A stretch of DNA of 64,000 nt, from the NCBI GenBank assembly GCA_944323995.1, contig CALUUN010000007.1, positions 1 through 64,000 of the forward strand, written 5' to 3'. The notes beneath the pieces were generated by a model, which searched no databases, had not been told where the DNA came from, and saw nothing but the letters and a program-made list of their open reading frames with translations. The DNA comes from Candidatus Gastranaerophilales bacterium (GTDB lineage Bacteria > Cyanobacteriota > Vampirovibrionia > Gastranaerophilales > Gastranaerophilaceae). The translations under genes and the position numbers were made by a program. Each line of letters starts with the position of its first letter. Position 1 is the stretch's first letter. Of the stretch, positions 51,910 to 59,539 are shown in pieces.

Positions 51910-53060
51910 TTAAACAGGTATTCAAATTTTCCTTTTAAATTGTCAAGAATTTCTTTGTAATCAACAGATACAGGAGTCGGTTTTGAGGTTTTTATTACAT
52001 CAAGAAAAACCCGTGCGTGCAGCGGTTTTTTGTTATCTAAAAAACAGACGCTTTCTGCAACGTCACGCCGTGCCGGAACAATTAAACCGCTTTTTGCAAA
52101 TTTTTCGCTGCTCTTTTTTGAAGATAAAAAATCCACAAGTTTTCTGGCCTCGGCTTTGTGTTCGGAATCTTTAGCAACGGCCCAGCCGGACGCATCCAGC
52201 GGAACCACGCTTCCCGCATCACCTTTCGGAAAAGGTGCAATATCCCAGTCAAAATCAGCTTCTTCTCTGTATTTAGGAACAAGCCAGCGGCCTGACAAAT
52301 GCATCGCAAGTCTTTGCTGCAAAAACATCTGTGCCATTGTTGCGCTTGCGCTTTCTTCTTTACGCGGTGCAACGTGGTATTTTTTTCTTAAATCAGCATA
52401 AAACCCGAGCCCCTTTTGGCTTTTGGAATCATCAATAATAAATCTGGAAAGGTCATCCGACAAAATCCCGCCGCCTTCGCTCATCAAATACGGCAGATAA
52501 AAAAGAGTATCTTCTTCAAAACTTATTCCGAAAACTCCGTCGTGAGTAAGTGTTTGCGCAGTCTTTAAAAATTCCGCAAATGTCCAGTTTTCATCCGGAT
52601 ACGGAAGGTTGTTTGCTTTAAAAATATCTTTGTTATAAAAGATTACGAGATTTGAAATATCCCGCGGAACCGCATAAACAGTATTTCCCCACGAAAGTGC
52701 CTCAACGGATTTTTCATAAAATTCATCTCCTGCCTGCAAAGGTTCCAAAAGCCCCGCATTTGCATATACAGGCAGATAGTGATTGTTCATAAAAATTACA
52801 TCCGGCGGAGTGTTTGACGCAAATAACAGATGGATTTTTTGAAAATAGTTCTGCGGGATATGCATAAAATCAATCTTCAAATCGGGATTTTCTTTTTCAA
52901 ATTCATAAAGCAGAGGTTTTAAAATCCCGACTTCGGATTTTGAACCCCAGCTTGCAAACTGTATAACCGTCCGGTTATCTCTTTGCTCCAAATTATGGGT
53001 ATAAAAGGCGCAAAGAAAAATCCCTCCTAATATCCCTAAAATTATAAAAAACTTTTTCAA
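51906..53060 (-). CDS. ABC sugar-type solute-binding protein
   Basis: 384 residues: N-terminal hydrophobic signal/anchor (FFIILGILGGIFLCAFYTH, with a Cys that could be lipidated), then family 1 binding-protein features (VIQFASWGSKSEVGILKPLL, FASNTPPDVIFMNNHYLPVYANAGLLEPL, FGISFEEDTLFYLPYLMSEGG, MAQMFLQQRLAMHLSGRW). It should capture a sugar or oligosaccharide outside the inner membrane. No permease or ATPase genes adjoin, so partners lie elsewhere. It is 14 nt downstream of an AMIN-like gene. Confidence 0.87.
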   Translation of the reverse strand: MKKFFIILGILGGIFLCAFYTHNLEQRDNRTVIQFASWGSKSEVGILKPLLYEFEKENPDLKIDFMHIPQNYFQKIHLLFASNTPPDVIFMNNHYLPVYANAGLLEPLQAGDEFYEKSVEALSWGNTVYAVPRDISNLVIFYNKDIFKANNLPYPDENWTFAEFLKTAQTLTHDGVFGISFEEDTLFYLPYLMSEGGGILSDDLSRFIIDDSKSQKGLGFYADLRKKYHVAPRKEESASATMAQMFLQQRLAMHLSGRWLVPKYREEADFDWDIAPFPKGDAGSVVPLDASGWAVAKDSEHKAEARKLVDFLSSKKSSEKFAKSGLIVPARRDVAESVCFLDNKKPLHARVFLDVIKTSKPTPVSVDYKEILDNLKGKFEYLFN

Positions 53061-53074
53061 TATTCACACTCCGG

Positions 53075-54937
53075 TTACAGTTCAATCAGAACGCCCATTT
53101 TATTTTCGTCAACATCAACGAGAGATTTGAACCCGCCGGCTTTTACCATATAAACATTTTCACTGTCAAGTCTTACCTGAAGGTTGTCGACATTTTCATC
53201 AAATTTTTTGATGACCAGAATTTCATCTTTAACCCTTCCGACAAGTGCTGTTACGCCGTCAAGGCTGACAAGATAAAACCCGCGGTTTCCGTCAATGTTA
53301 TAACCTGATTTTACTACCAGTCCGTTCAAATAGTTGTCATTGTTTCTTTTTATCGGGTTAGAGGCTTTAGCGGCCGGTTTTTTCATATTCATGGAAGGTT
53401 TTATCTGCGCAAGACTTGCCGCAACTCTGCTCGACAAATCATCTGCCGGAATTGAAGTTTTGCGGATTTGTTCTTTATCAAGCAGCGCAAAGTACTCTTC
53501 AACCGAGGACATAATATAATCCTGTTCCTTGTCTATATTAACCGTGTCTGCGTTGTTTTCCAGATACTGGCTGCCCGTTTTAATCAAATCGCCGACTTTA
53601 AGGTTTGCGTCTTTAAAACTTCTGGTTGAAGAATTAATCGGGTTCTGCTGTAATTTAACAAACTTGCCTTCTTTTGCAGGTCTGTAATCCGGCTGATATT
53701 TTTTAGCTCTGTGTCTGTTGGAGGTCAGAAGCGATGCAGGTTTTGCAAACGCTTTGAGCTTAATTTCGCCGATTTCTTTTGAAATTACATCATCTTCGGA
53801 TTGAACTTTTTCAACAGGTTCTTCCGTTATATCAATTTTGTGTGATTTATATATTTCCGGAGTTTTTTCAAGGGTGCTTTCAAGTTCAAGCCGTTTTTTG
53901 TCAATTTCGTTCAAAGGCTCTTCGGTTTTAATGAAGTTATATTTGCGGTTTTTAACTTCGCCTTTGGATTCTTTAACAAACTTTTGATAACGTTCCTGCC
54001 AGTTGAGATCGGTATCGTTTATTATATCGTCATAATTTTCCTGAACGTGAGGTTTTTCTGCAAGGTTTTCGGCAAATGACGCTTTTAAAACATTGGATTT
54101 CTGGATTGAATTTCTTATCATTTTTGCAAATAAATACAAACCGAGTACGGGCAGGAGTATAATTGCCCAGCCGAATTTATTTTTTGAAGGTTGATTTTGC
54201 GGCTGTGAAATTTTTTCTATTTTTTCAATTTCTTTTATGTCAAGTTTGTTGGAAACATTTTCCTGCACAGGTTTTTGTGCGATTTTTTCCGCAGAACTTT
54301 GCGGTGCCGGAGATTGTGCGGCCGGTTGAGCAGTATTCTGCGCCGGTTTTTGCACCGTTTGATTTACCGGCGGAACGATTTCCTTTTTAGGTTCAGCTTT
54401 TTTGGGTTCTGCCTTTTTAACTATATTTTGAACTTTTTCCGCCGCAGCACTCACGTTTACAATTGTTTTTGGAGTTTCTTTTTTAGGTGCCTGCGGGGCT
54501 ACTGTTTGTTTCGGGTGGGTTTTAACCTGTGCAATAAGCGCTTTGGCTTCTTTTTCTTCCTGAGTCATGGGGGTTGATTTTTTTACATGGGTTTTGATAT
54601 TAAGCGGACGTGTAGTGATAAATGTAATTTTTGTATAGCCGCTCATGCCGTCATCGACATTTTTTACGTCAACTCCCGTGATAATATCTTTTACCGAACT
54701 CAGATCCGGTGCCGAAGCCGGTTTTCCTGAAACTTCCGGCATCAGAACAACATATTTGTTGTTAGATTTGCGTGTAACCATTGCATTGCCTGATGCGCCG
54801 GTGGTATAAAAAGTTACATCCACCGCGTTGTCAGAAGTTTTTGTAATATCCATTTGCACAAGATTAGATGCATTTGCCGGAGTAAATGCCAGACAAATTA
54901 ATGTTGCTGCTGCCAGTATATTTCTTTTATTAATCAT
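53075..54937 (-). CDS. envelope protein with AMIN-like domain and central membrane helix
   Basis: 620 residues: signal peptide (NILAAATLICLAFTPANA), a beta-rich domain at ~25-115 resembling AMIN domains of wall-binding proteins, a Lys/Pro/Ala/Gln linker (~120-250), a membrane helix FGWAIILLPVLGLYLFA, and a ~350-residue C-terminal part with long charged helices and a terminal beta domain. AMIN-type domains bind peptidoglycan or secretin, so an envelope-organising role is possible. The start is ATG 54937; a GTG precedes it. The overall family is not recognised. Confidence 0.65.
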   Translation of the reverse strand: MINKRNILAAATLICLAFTPANASNLVQMDITKTSDNAVDVTFYTTGASGNAMVTRKSNNKYVVLMPEVSGKPASAPDLSSVKDIITGVDVKNVDDGMSGYTKITFITTRPLNIKTHVKKSTPMTQEEKEAKALIAQVKTHPKQTVAPQAPKKETPKTIVNVSAAAEKVQNIVKKAEPKKAEPKKEIVPPVNQTVQKPAQNTAQPAAQSPAPQSSAEKIAQKPVQENVSNKLDIKEIEKIEKISQPQNQPSKNKFGWAIILLPVLGLYLFAKMIRNSIQKSNVLKASFAENLAEKPHVQENYDDIINDTDLNWQERYQKFVKESKGEVKNRKYNFIKTEEPLNEIDKKRLELESTLEKTPEIYKSHKIDITEEPVEKVQSEDDVISKEIGEIKLKAFAKPASLLTSNRHRAKKYQPDYRPAKEGKFVKLQQNPINSSTRSFKDANLKVGDLIKTGSQYLENNADTVNIDKEQDYIMSSVEEYFALLDKEQIRKTSIPADDLSSRVAASLAQIKPSMNMKKPAAKASNPIKRNNDNYLNGLVVKSGYNIDGNRGFYLVSLDGVTALVGRVKDEILVIKKFDENVDNLQVRLDSENVYMVKAGGFKSLVDVDENKMGVLIEL

Positions 54938-55041
54938 CACGTTTCCGTTTGGTTACACTACACTAACTATATAATACCGCATGAAAAAAAAATTTGCTAG
55001 TTTCTTAATATTTTGAAACCTTTTTATGATATAATTTTTTT

Positions 55042-55932
55042 ATGAAAAGCGGATTTGTAAGTATAATCGGGCGTCCGAATGTAGGTAAATCAACACTTTT
55101 AAACCGCATTCTCGGGCAAAAAATCGTAATCACTACGGACAAAGCCCAGACAACAAGAAAAAGAATAAAAGGGATTTTGACAACCGGTGAAGGCCAGATT
55201 GTTTTTATTGACACTCCCGGGGTTCACAAACCGCTCAACAAACTCGGCGAGTTTTTGCTTGATGAGGCAAAAATTTCTATTCCGGATGCCGATTTGATTC
55301 TTTTTCTCACGGACGGGTCTGAGCCAGCAGGCAAAGGCGACAGGTGGATTGCACAAAATCTTTTGCAGACCGATATTCCGATTATTATTGTTATGAATAA
55401 AGTTGATAAGGTAAAAAATCCCGCAAAAGTTGAAGAAAATCTGCTTTCCTATAAAACTTTGTTTGACAAAAATTTTCCGCTCGTAAGAATTTCCGCCAAA
55501 ACCGGCAGAAATATTGATACTTTAATAAATAATATATTCAAAAAACTTCCCGAAGGCGCGCCTTTATATCCGGAAGATATTGTAACCGAAGAAACCATGC
55601 GTGATGTTTCGGAAGAAATTATAAGAGAAAAAATTCTCTTGAATACTTCCGATGAAATTCCGCATTCGGTTGCCGTCAAGGTTGAAAATTATTTTGAACA
55701 GGAAGATATAGATAAAATTTACGCCTCAATTTTCTGTGAAACAAAAAGCCAGAAGGGTATTTTAATCGGCAAAGGCGGCTCCATGCTCAAAAAAATCGGC
55801 ACTGAAGCGCGGCTTGAACTTGAAAAAATTACCGAAAAAAAGGTCTATCTTGAATTAAATGTCAAAGTCGAAAAGGACTGGCGCAAAAAAGAATCAGTCC
55901 TCAAAAATTTCGGTTATCAGCAAGAAAATTAA
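55042..55932 (+). CDS. era: GTPase Era
   Basis: 296 residues: G1 GRPNVGKSTLLN, G2-region KAQTTRKRIKGI, G3 DTPGVHKPL, G4 MNKVDK, and C-terminal KH domain (GILIGKGGSMLKKIGTEAR). It helps 16S rRNA maturation and 30S assembly. TATAAT at 55030-55035 lies 6 nt before ATG and there is no ribosome binding site, suggesting a leaderless message. Confidence 0.97.
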   Translation: MKSGFVSIIGRPNVGKSTLLNRILGQKIVITTDKAQTTRKRIKGILTTGEGQIVFIDTPGVHKPLNKLGEFLLDEAKISIPDADLILFLTDGSEPAGKGDRWIAQNLLQTDIPIIIVMNKVDKVKNPAKVEENLLSYKTLFDKNFPLVRISAKTGRNIDTLINNIFKKLPEGAPLYPEDIVTEETMRDVSEEIIREKILLNTSDEIPHSVAVKVENYFEQEDIDKIYASIFCETKSQKGILIGKGGSMLKKIGTEARLELEKITEKKVYLELNVKVEKDWRKKESVLKNFGYQQEN

Positions 55933-55980
55933 ATTATTGCTAATCATTGCACGAATGTTTGCCGTCCCAGGATAATTCGT

Positions 55981-56058
55981 CGAAACAACCGCACGCTGAA
56001 ATATACTGAAATGGAAAAAATTGCACAAACTCTCGGATATGAAATTCAAGGATGCTAA
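55981..56058 (+). pseudogene. C-terminal remnant of an XRE-like regulator
   Basis: After the era stop, the same frame contains RNNRTLKYTEMEKIAQTLGY, then EIQGC and a TAA. The pattern resembles the C-terminal helix of the HTH protein at 58616-58834 (IKFTEVKAIMDLLGYDIEF). No N-terminal HTH or start is present, so this is a gene fragment. Confidence 0.5.
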
Positions 56059-56528
56059 TTAGGGAAGCGGCTGATTTCAATCAAATAATGTTCCAGAGCC
56101 ATATAGCCGTTGTAAATCTCGTTTGAAACGGAAGCGTATCTGCTTGCGTCCAAAAATTTCAGTTCTTTGATACGGATTTCAAGAAGTTTTTCGGCATCCT
56201 CTTTAAGTTTTTCGTCAGATGCCCATTTCTGAAGCAGTGTCAGTTCTTCATACATCTGTTTCATGGTTGTAAATTCAAGCGTATTAAAATCATATTTTTT
56301 AAGCAAAGCCTTTTCCGTATTGGAAATTCTGCTCATAACGGCCTGAAATTTGAAAACTTTTTTAATTATTACATAGTTGTCAGCGAGTTTTCTGTGATAA
56401 TAGGGGATTGAATTACGGGCCAGAAGCGCTGCATACGAACGCGACGTAAACACGTCAGAGTCGTTTGAAAACGTACTTTTTGAAGTTAAGTCAAAATTCG
56501 ATTTTTTATCAAGAATGTTTTCCAGCAT
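56055..56528 (-). CDS. hypothetical helical protein
   Basis: 157 residues, no signal peptide or membrane segment. Predominantly helical, with TMKQMYEELTLLQKWASDEK and Leu/Ile-Lys/Glu patterns at ~90-130. The family is not recognised. It overlaps the end of the HTH remnant by 4 nt on the opposite strand. Single gene; reading-frame length and codon use match neighbours. Confidence 0.6.
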   Translation of the reverse strand: MLENILDKKSNFDLTSKSTFSNDSDVFTSRSYAALLARNSIPYYHRKLADNYVIIKKVFKFQAVMSRISNTEKALLKKYDFNTLEFTTMKQMYEELTLLQKWASDEKLKEDAEKLLEIRIKELKFLDASRYASVSNEIYNGYMALEHYLIEISRFPN

Positions 56529-56604
56529 TCTGCCTCCGCATGTTTGATAATAGAATAATATTTTTTATTTGTCATGCCATGTTTGAAGTATTTTTACATA
56601 AGTT

Positions 56605-56631
56605 AAAAAAGCCGGTAATCAAGTTACCGGC
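56605..56631 (-). terminator. terminator of speD
   Basis: GCCGGTAA/TTACCGGC stem followed on the minus strand by six T, 7 nt past the stop codon. Confidence 0.85.
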
Positions 56632-56637
56632 ACGCAT

Positions 56638-57093
56638 TTAATTTTCAAGCTGCTGCATTATTTCAAAAGGTTTTTCCGCCACTTTCATTGTTTCGCGGTC
56701 AATTATTCCGCGTTTCAATTCGGTAAAGGTTGCCTTTTTGGAATTAAACATCTTTTTCAAAAATTCGTAAGAAACTTTCGGGTCGCATTTGTCGCCGCAG
56801 GTGAACAAATCTACGGCCGCATAACCCAATTCCGGCCATGTATGGATTGCAAGATGGCTTTCTGATATAATTACGACGCCCGATACGCCGTAGGGGTTAA
56901 ACATATGGAAACATTTCTGGACAATAGTTGCACCACATTCAAGTGCGGCATCCACCATATATTTTTCAACTTTCTCTAAACTGTTTAATGTGTTCGGATC
57001 ACATTCAAAAAATTCTGCTAAAACATGTTGTCCCAAGTGGATTTCTTCAATTCCGCTTTCATTGAACGCTGTAAAAGGTGAAGTTATTGCCAA
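56638..57093 (-). CDS. speD: S-adenosylmethionine decarboxylase proenzyme
   Basis: 151 residues. The self-processing site is in IISESHLAIHTWPELGYAAV: cleavage between Glu and Ser generates the pyruvoyl cofactor. DLFTCGDKCDP is also typical of the SpeH class. It makes decarboxylated SAM for spermidine synthesis. Somewhat longer than the ~125-residue minimal enzymes because of C-terminal residues after ELKRG. The speE gene is not adjacent. Confidence 0.94.
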   Translation of the reverse strand: MAITSPFTAFNESGIEEIHLGQHVLAEFFECDPNTLNSLEKVEKYMVDAALECGATIVQKCFHMFNPYGVSGVVIISESHLAIHTWPELGYAAVDLFTCGDKCDPKVSYEFLKKMFNSKKATFTELKRGIIDRETMKVAEKPFEIMQQLEN

Positions 57094-57321
57094 TTCATGT
57101 GCCTCCTTATAAATGTATATTTACTACTACTTTGCTATAACATATTACAATAAAAATCTCTGAATTTGTAAAATTTACACTTTTTTTTTCAAAATTTCTT
57201 TTATTGTTAAAAAAAATATAGCTGAAATTCAGAAATATTGTACCGTTCAGATGTACTATTTTTGTTAAGAATTATTAACCTTGTAACAGTAAATTTTAAT
57301 ATTTTGTTATAAAATCAAAAT

Positions 57322-58017
57322 ATGAATAAGATTCTTGTGATAGATGACGATACTGCGATTAACGAGTTAATCAAGGTAAACCTTGAACTTGCGGGCTATA
57401 ATGTTATTCAGGCGTTTGACGGCACAACGGGTTTTGCGCTTTGCAAACAGGAAATCCCCTCAGTTGTGGTGCTTGACGTTATGATGCCAGAAGTCGACGG
57501 GTTTACGGTAGCGCAGAGAATACGTAAAAACGATTCCACAAAAGATATTCCGATAATCATGCTCACCGCTCTTTCGCAGCTTAACGACAAAGTCAACGGA
57601 TTCAATATAGGCGTGGATGACTACCTTGTGAAACCTTTTGAAATGGAAGAGTTGCAGGTCAGAATACGCGCGCTTTTGAAACGTTCGCATCAAATTCCCG
57701 AATCCGCTTCTACAAGAGAACTTTTAACCCTCGGCGATATTACCCTTCTGCCTGAAACTTATTCGGTAAAAATTAAAGACAAACAGGCAAAATTAACGCC
57801 CATTGAATTTGATATCTTTAACCTGTTGTTTCAGAACCACGGCAACATGGTTTCTTCATCGCAGCTTTTGAAAGATATCTGGGGGTATGCACCTGATGAT
57901 GATATTGAAACTATCCGTGTACACATAAGACATTTGAGAGCTAAGTTAGACAAAATAAGTGACGGTAAAAAGTACATCGAAACCATTTATGGCGGCGGCT
58001 ATAAACTGGTTTTATAA
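57322..58017 (+). CDS. OmpR/PhoB-family response regulator
   Basis: 231 residues: receiver domain with acidic triad IDDDTA, phosphoacceptor in VVLDVMMPEVDG and KP in DDYLVKPFEME; winged-helix DNA-binding domain with LTPIEFDIFNLLFQNHGNMVS and TIRVHIRHLRAKLD...ETIYGGGYKLV. The closest style is the cyanobacterial RpaB/PhoB group. No histidine kinase adjoins. TAAAAT lies 6 nt before the ATG (57310-57315), so it may be leaderless. A 108-aa gene follows by 11 nt. Confidence 0.93.
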   Translation: MNKILVIDDDTAINELIKVNLELAGYNVIQAFDGTTGFALCKQEIPSVVVLDVMMPEVDGFTVAQRIRKNDSTKDIPIIMLTALSQLNDKVNGFNIGVDDYLVKPFEMEELQVRIRALLKRSHQIPESASTRELLTLGDITLLPETYSVKIKDKQAKLTPIEFDIFNLLFQNHGNMVSSSQLLKDIWGYAPDDDIETIRVHIRHLRAKLDKISDGKKYIETIYGGGYKLVL

Positions 58018-58028
58018 AAGGAGGTATA

Positions 58029-58355
58029 ATGTTAAAACTTAGCGAAATCAGACTTGCAGACGCAACCGCAAGAGATATGGCACGCGCATTGAATTATGCA
58101 ATGGTTAAATCCAAAAAAACCGCCAATGTTCTGGTCGGGAAACTCCAGCTTACAGGGCCGGTAAAACCCGAACATGTGGTTAAAAATCTTTGTCCGAAAG
58201 ATACCTTTGCCAAATCCGGAAAATTATCACTCAAAAGCCAGCTTGATTTGTCAAAACAAATGACAAATATCTTCAAAAATCCGAAAGATCCGCATGATTT
58301 TACCATGATGGATTTTGCGCAGGCGGCTATCAAATATATTACAAGAAATTTTTAA
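58029..58355 (+). CDS. hypothetical protein co-transcribed with response regulator
   Basis: 108 residues, no membrane segment. MLKLSEIRLADATARDMARA, then a basic segment (VKSKKTANVLVGKL) and a helical C-terminus (MMDFAQAAIKYITR). AAAAGGAGG precedes ATG, 11 nt after the regulator stop, so it belongs to that operon. The family is not recognised. Its 3' end overlaps a small convergent gene by 17 nt. Confidence 0.65.
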   Translation: MLKLSEIRLADATARDMARALNYAMVKSKKTANVLVGKLQLTGPVKPEHVVKNLCPKDTFAKSGKLSLKSQLDLSKQMTNIFKNPKDPHDFTMMDFAQAAIKYITRNF

Positions 58356-58515
58356 ACATTTCCCGATAGATTTTTTCAAGTTTATCTTCAATGATGTAGC
58401 TCAAAACACTGTTGTGGCTTGCATCTTGTTCTTCCGTGTACTGCCTGTGAAACAGTGAATCGTGCAGACTCTTGCTTAAAAAATACGTTTCTTCAATCTC
58501 TTTGTAAATGTCCAT
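58339..58515 (-). CDS. 58-aa acidic helical protein divergent from HTH gene
   Basis: ATG 58515 to TAA 58339 encodes MDIYKEIEETYFLSKSLHDS and a C-terminal half with SVLSYIIEDKLEKIYREM. Acidic and helical, like the 61-aa protein at 18770-18955, whose C-terminal half has a comparable I-I-(D/E)-(E/D)-K pattern. AAAGG lies upstream. It faces an HTH gene across inverted repeats. Function unknown; the repeated arrangement suggests a regulator/small-protein module. Confidence 0.6.
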   Translation of the reverse strand: MDIYKEIEETYFLSKSLHDSLFHRQYTEEQDASHNSVLSYIIEDKLEKIYREMFKNFL

Positions 58516-58537
58516 TATCGTAACCTTTCTTTATTTG

Positions 58538-58582
58538 TGATAATGAAATTATTATCATGATAAGTATTATCTTATCATGATA
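58538..58582. promoter_or_regulatory. operator inverted repeats between small gene and HTH gene
   Basis: Perfect 12-bp arms TATCATGATAAG (58553-58564) and CTTATCATGATA (58571-58582) with a 6-nt spacer, plus a second pair TGATAAT (58538-58544)/ATTATCA (58551-58557). The sites sit between two divergent starts. Confidence 0.75.
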
Positions 58583-58615
58583 TACATTAACTGTCAAGTG
58601 TTATATTATAAAGGC

Positions 58616-58834
58616 ATGGGAATAAAAGAAGATATAAAATCCGTGCTGGCAAAAGAAGCACAGACAATGACAGATGTTGCATGTAAGTTATACAAATCCA
58701 AAAACAGAAGAGCGGCAATGAGCAATCTCTCACAAAAACTCGGCAATGAAACAATAAAATTCACCGAGGTAAAGGCTATAATGGATTTGCTGGGGTATGA
58801 TATAGAGTTTAAAAAAAGGAAACAGACAGTCTGA
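58616..58834 (+). CDS. small phage-type HTH protein
   Basis: 72 residues: MGIKEDIKSVLAKEAQTMTD, NRRAAMSNLSQKLGNETIKF and LLGYDIEF. The pattern matches short repressor-like HTH proteins. I choose ATG 58616: TATTAT at 58604-58609 leaves 6 nt to it, whereas the longer start at 58577 lies inside the operator. A terminator follows. Confidence 0.75.
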   Translation: MGIKEDIKSVLAKEAQTMTDVACKLYKSKNRRAAMSNLSQKLGNETIKFTEVKAIMDLLGYDIEFKKRKQTV

Positions 58835-58848
58835 AGGACTGTCTGTTT
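58820..58848 (+). terminator. terminator of the HTH gene
   Basis: AAACAGACAGTC/GACTGTCTGTTT with a 5-nt loop. It overlaps the last codons and also lies beyond the convergent rpsP stop, so it may serve both. Confidence 0.8.
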
Positions 58849-58866
58849 AATATATGATTATTGGTT

Positions 58867-59295
58867 TTACGCTTCTGTTGTTTCTTCAGCGGGAGTTTCT
58901 TCCGCCGGAGTTTCAGCAGCTTCTTTAGCGGCAGCTTCTTCCGCTTCTTTAGCTGCTTTTGCTTCAGCTTCCGCCTGAGCCTTAGCTTCTGCTTCGGCTT
59001 GAGCTTTAGCCTGAGCTTTTTTAGAAAGTTTTACGGTTTCTTTTTTCTTATAATTCAAAGTACCGTCAGCGTTGCAGTTTTTAATCAAATAAGCAACGGT
59101 TTCGGTAGGCTGAGCGCCTTTTTTAATCCAGCTTTCAGCAGATGCTTTATCAAGCTGCATAACTTTAGTTTTGGGGTTGTAGTGACCGAGTTCCTGAACC
59201 GGTTTACCTTCGCGCTTAGTAGTTGAATTAATAACGATAATTCTGTATGTAGGGTTCTTTTTAGCGCCTAATCTTTTCAATCTGATTTTTAACAT
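58867..59295 (-). CDS. rpsP: 30S ribosomal protein S16 with Ala/Glu-rich extension
   Basis: 142 residues from ATG 59295. The first ~80 are a normal S16 (MLKIRLKRLGAKKNPTYRII, REGKPVQELGHYNP, WIKKGAQPTETV). The remainder is a low-complexity tail made of KAQAEAEAK-like and AAKEAEEAA-like repeats and an acidic end with EETPAEET. S16 is an assembly protein of the 30S body. The tail is about 60 residues beyond the usual end and is probably disordered or helical. Confidence 0.95.
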   Translation of the reverse strand: MLKIRLKRLGAKKNPTYRIIVINSTTKREGKPVQELGHYNPKTKVMQLDKASAESWIKKGAQPTETVAYLIKNCNADGTLNYKKKETVKLSKKAQAKAQAEAEAKAQAEAEAKAAKEAEEAAAKEAAETPAEETPAEETTEA

Positions 59296-59503
59296 TTTAA
59301 TTTCCTTCTTATTATTGGTTTTCACTAATCGGAAACACAACCGCCGCTTGCTGCGTTCCTGAAACAAGGCTAAGAGGAATCGCCCGTTCCGAATTTATAT
59401 AATCACAAACAGGTTTAATAATCAAGTGTGATGTTACAATATTACACAAAAAGATACTGACAATTCATCTGAGTTTTAAATAATTTTTAATTATGTAAAA
59501 AAC

Positions 59504-59532
59504 TTGTCCGATGCAGAGTTCTTCATTATAAT
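59504..59532 (+). promoter_or_regulatory. promoter of fliI giving a leaderless mRNA
   Basis: TTGTCC (59504-59509), 17-nt spacer, TATAAT (59527-59532), then 7 nt to ATG 59540. The in-frame TTG that could be read as an earlier start is itself the -35 box. Confidence 0.75.
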
Positions 59533-59539
59533 AGAATTA

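Noticed and set aside
57094-57321. Riboswitch upstream of speD
   Set aside because: The 228-nt gap is AT-rich without a recognisable SAM or polyamine aptamer; only weak promoter-like elements are seen.
10191-58355. Overlapping convergent stops (10191, 40003, 42657, 51906, 58339) as antisense regulation
   Set aside because: Overlaps are only 0-17 nt and more simply reflect compact gene packing.
59504-59539. Earlier TTG start for fliI
   Set aside because: This TTG is the -35 box of a well-spaced promoter; FliI homology begins after ATG 59540.
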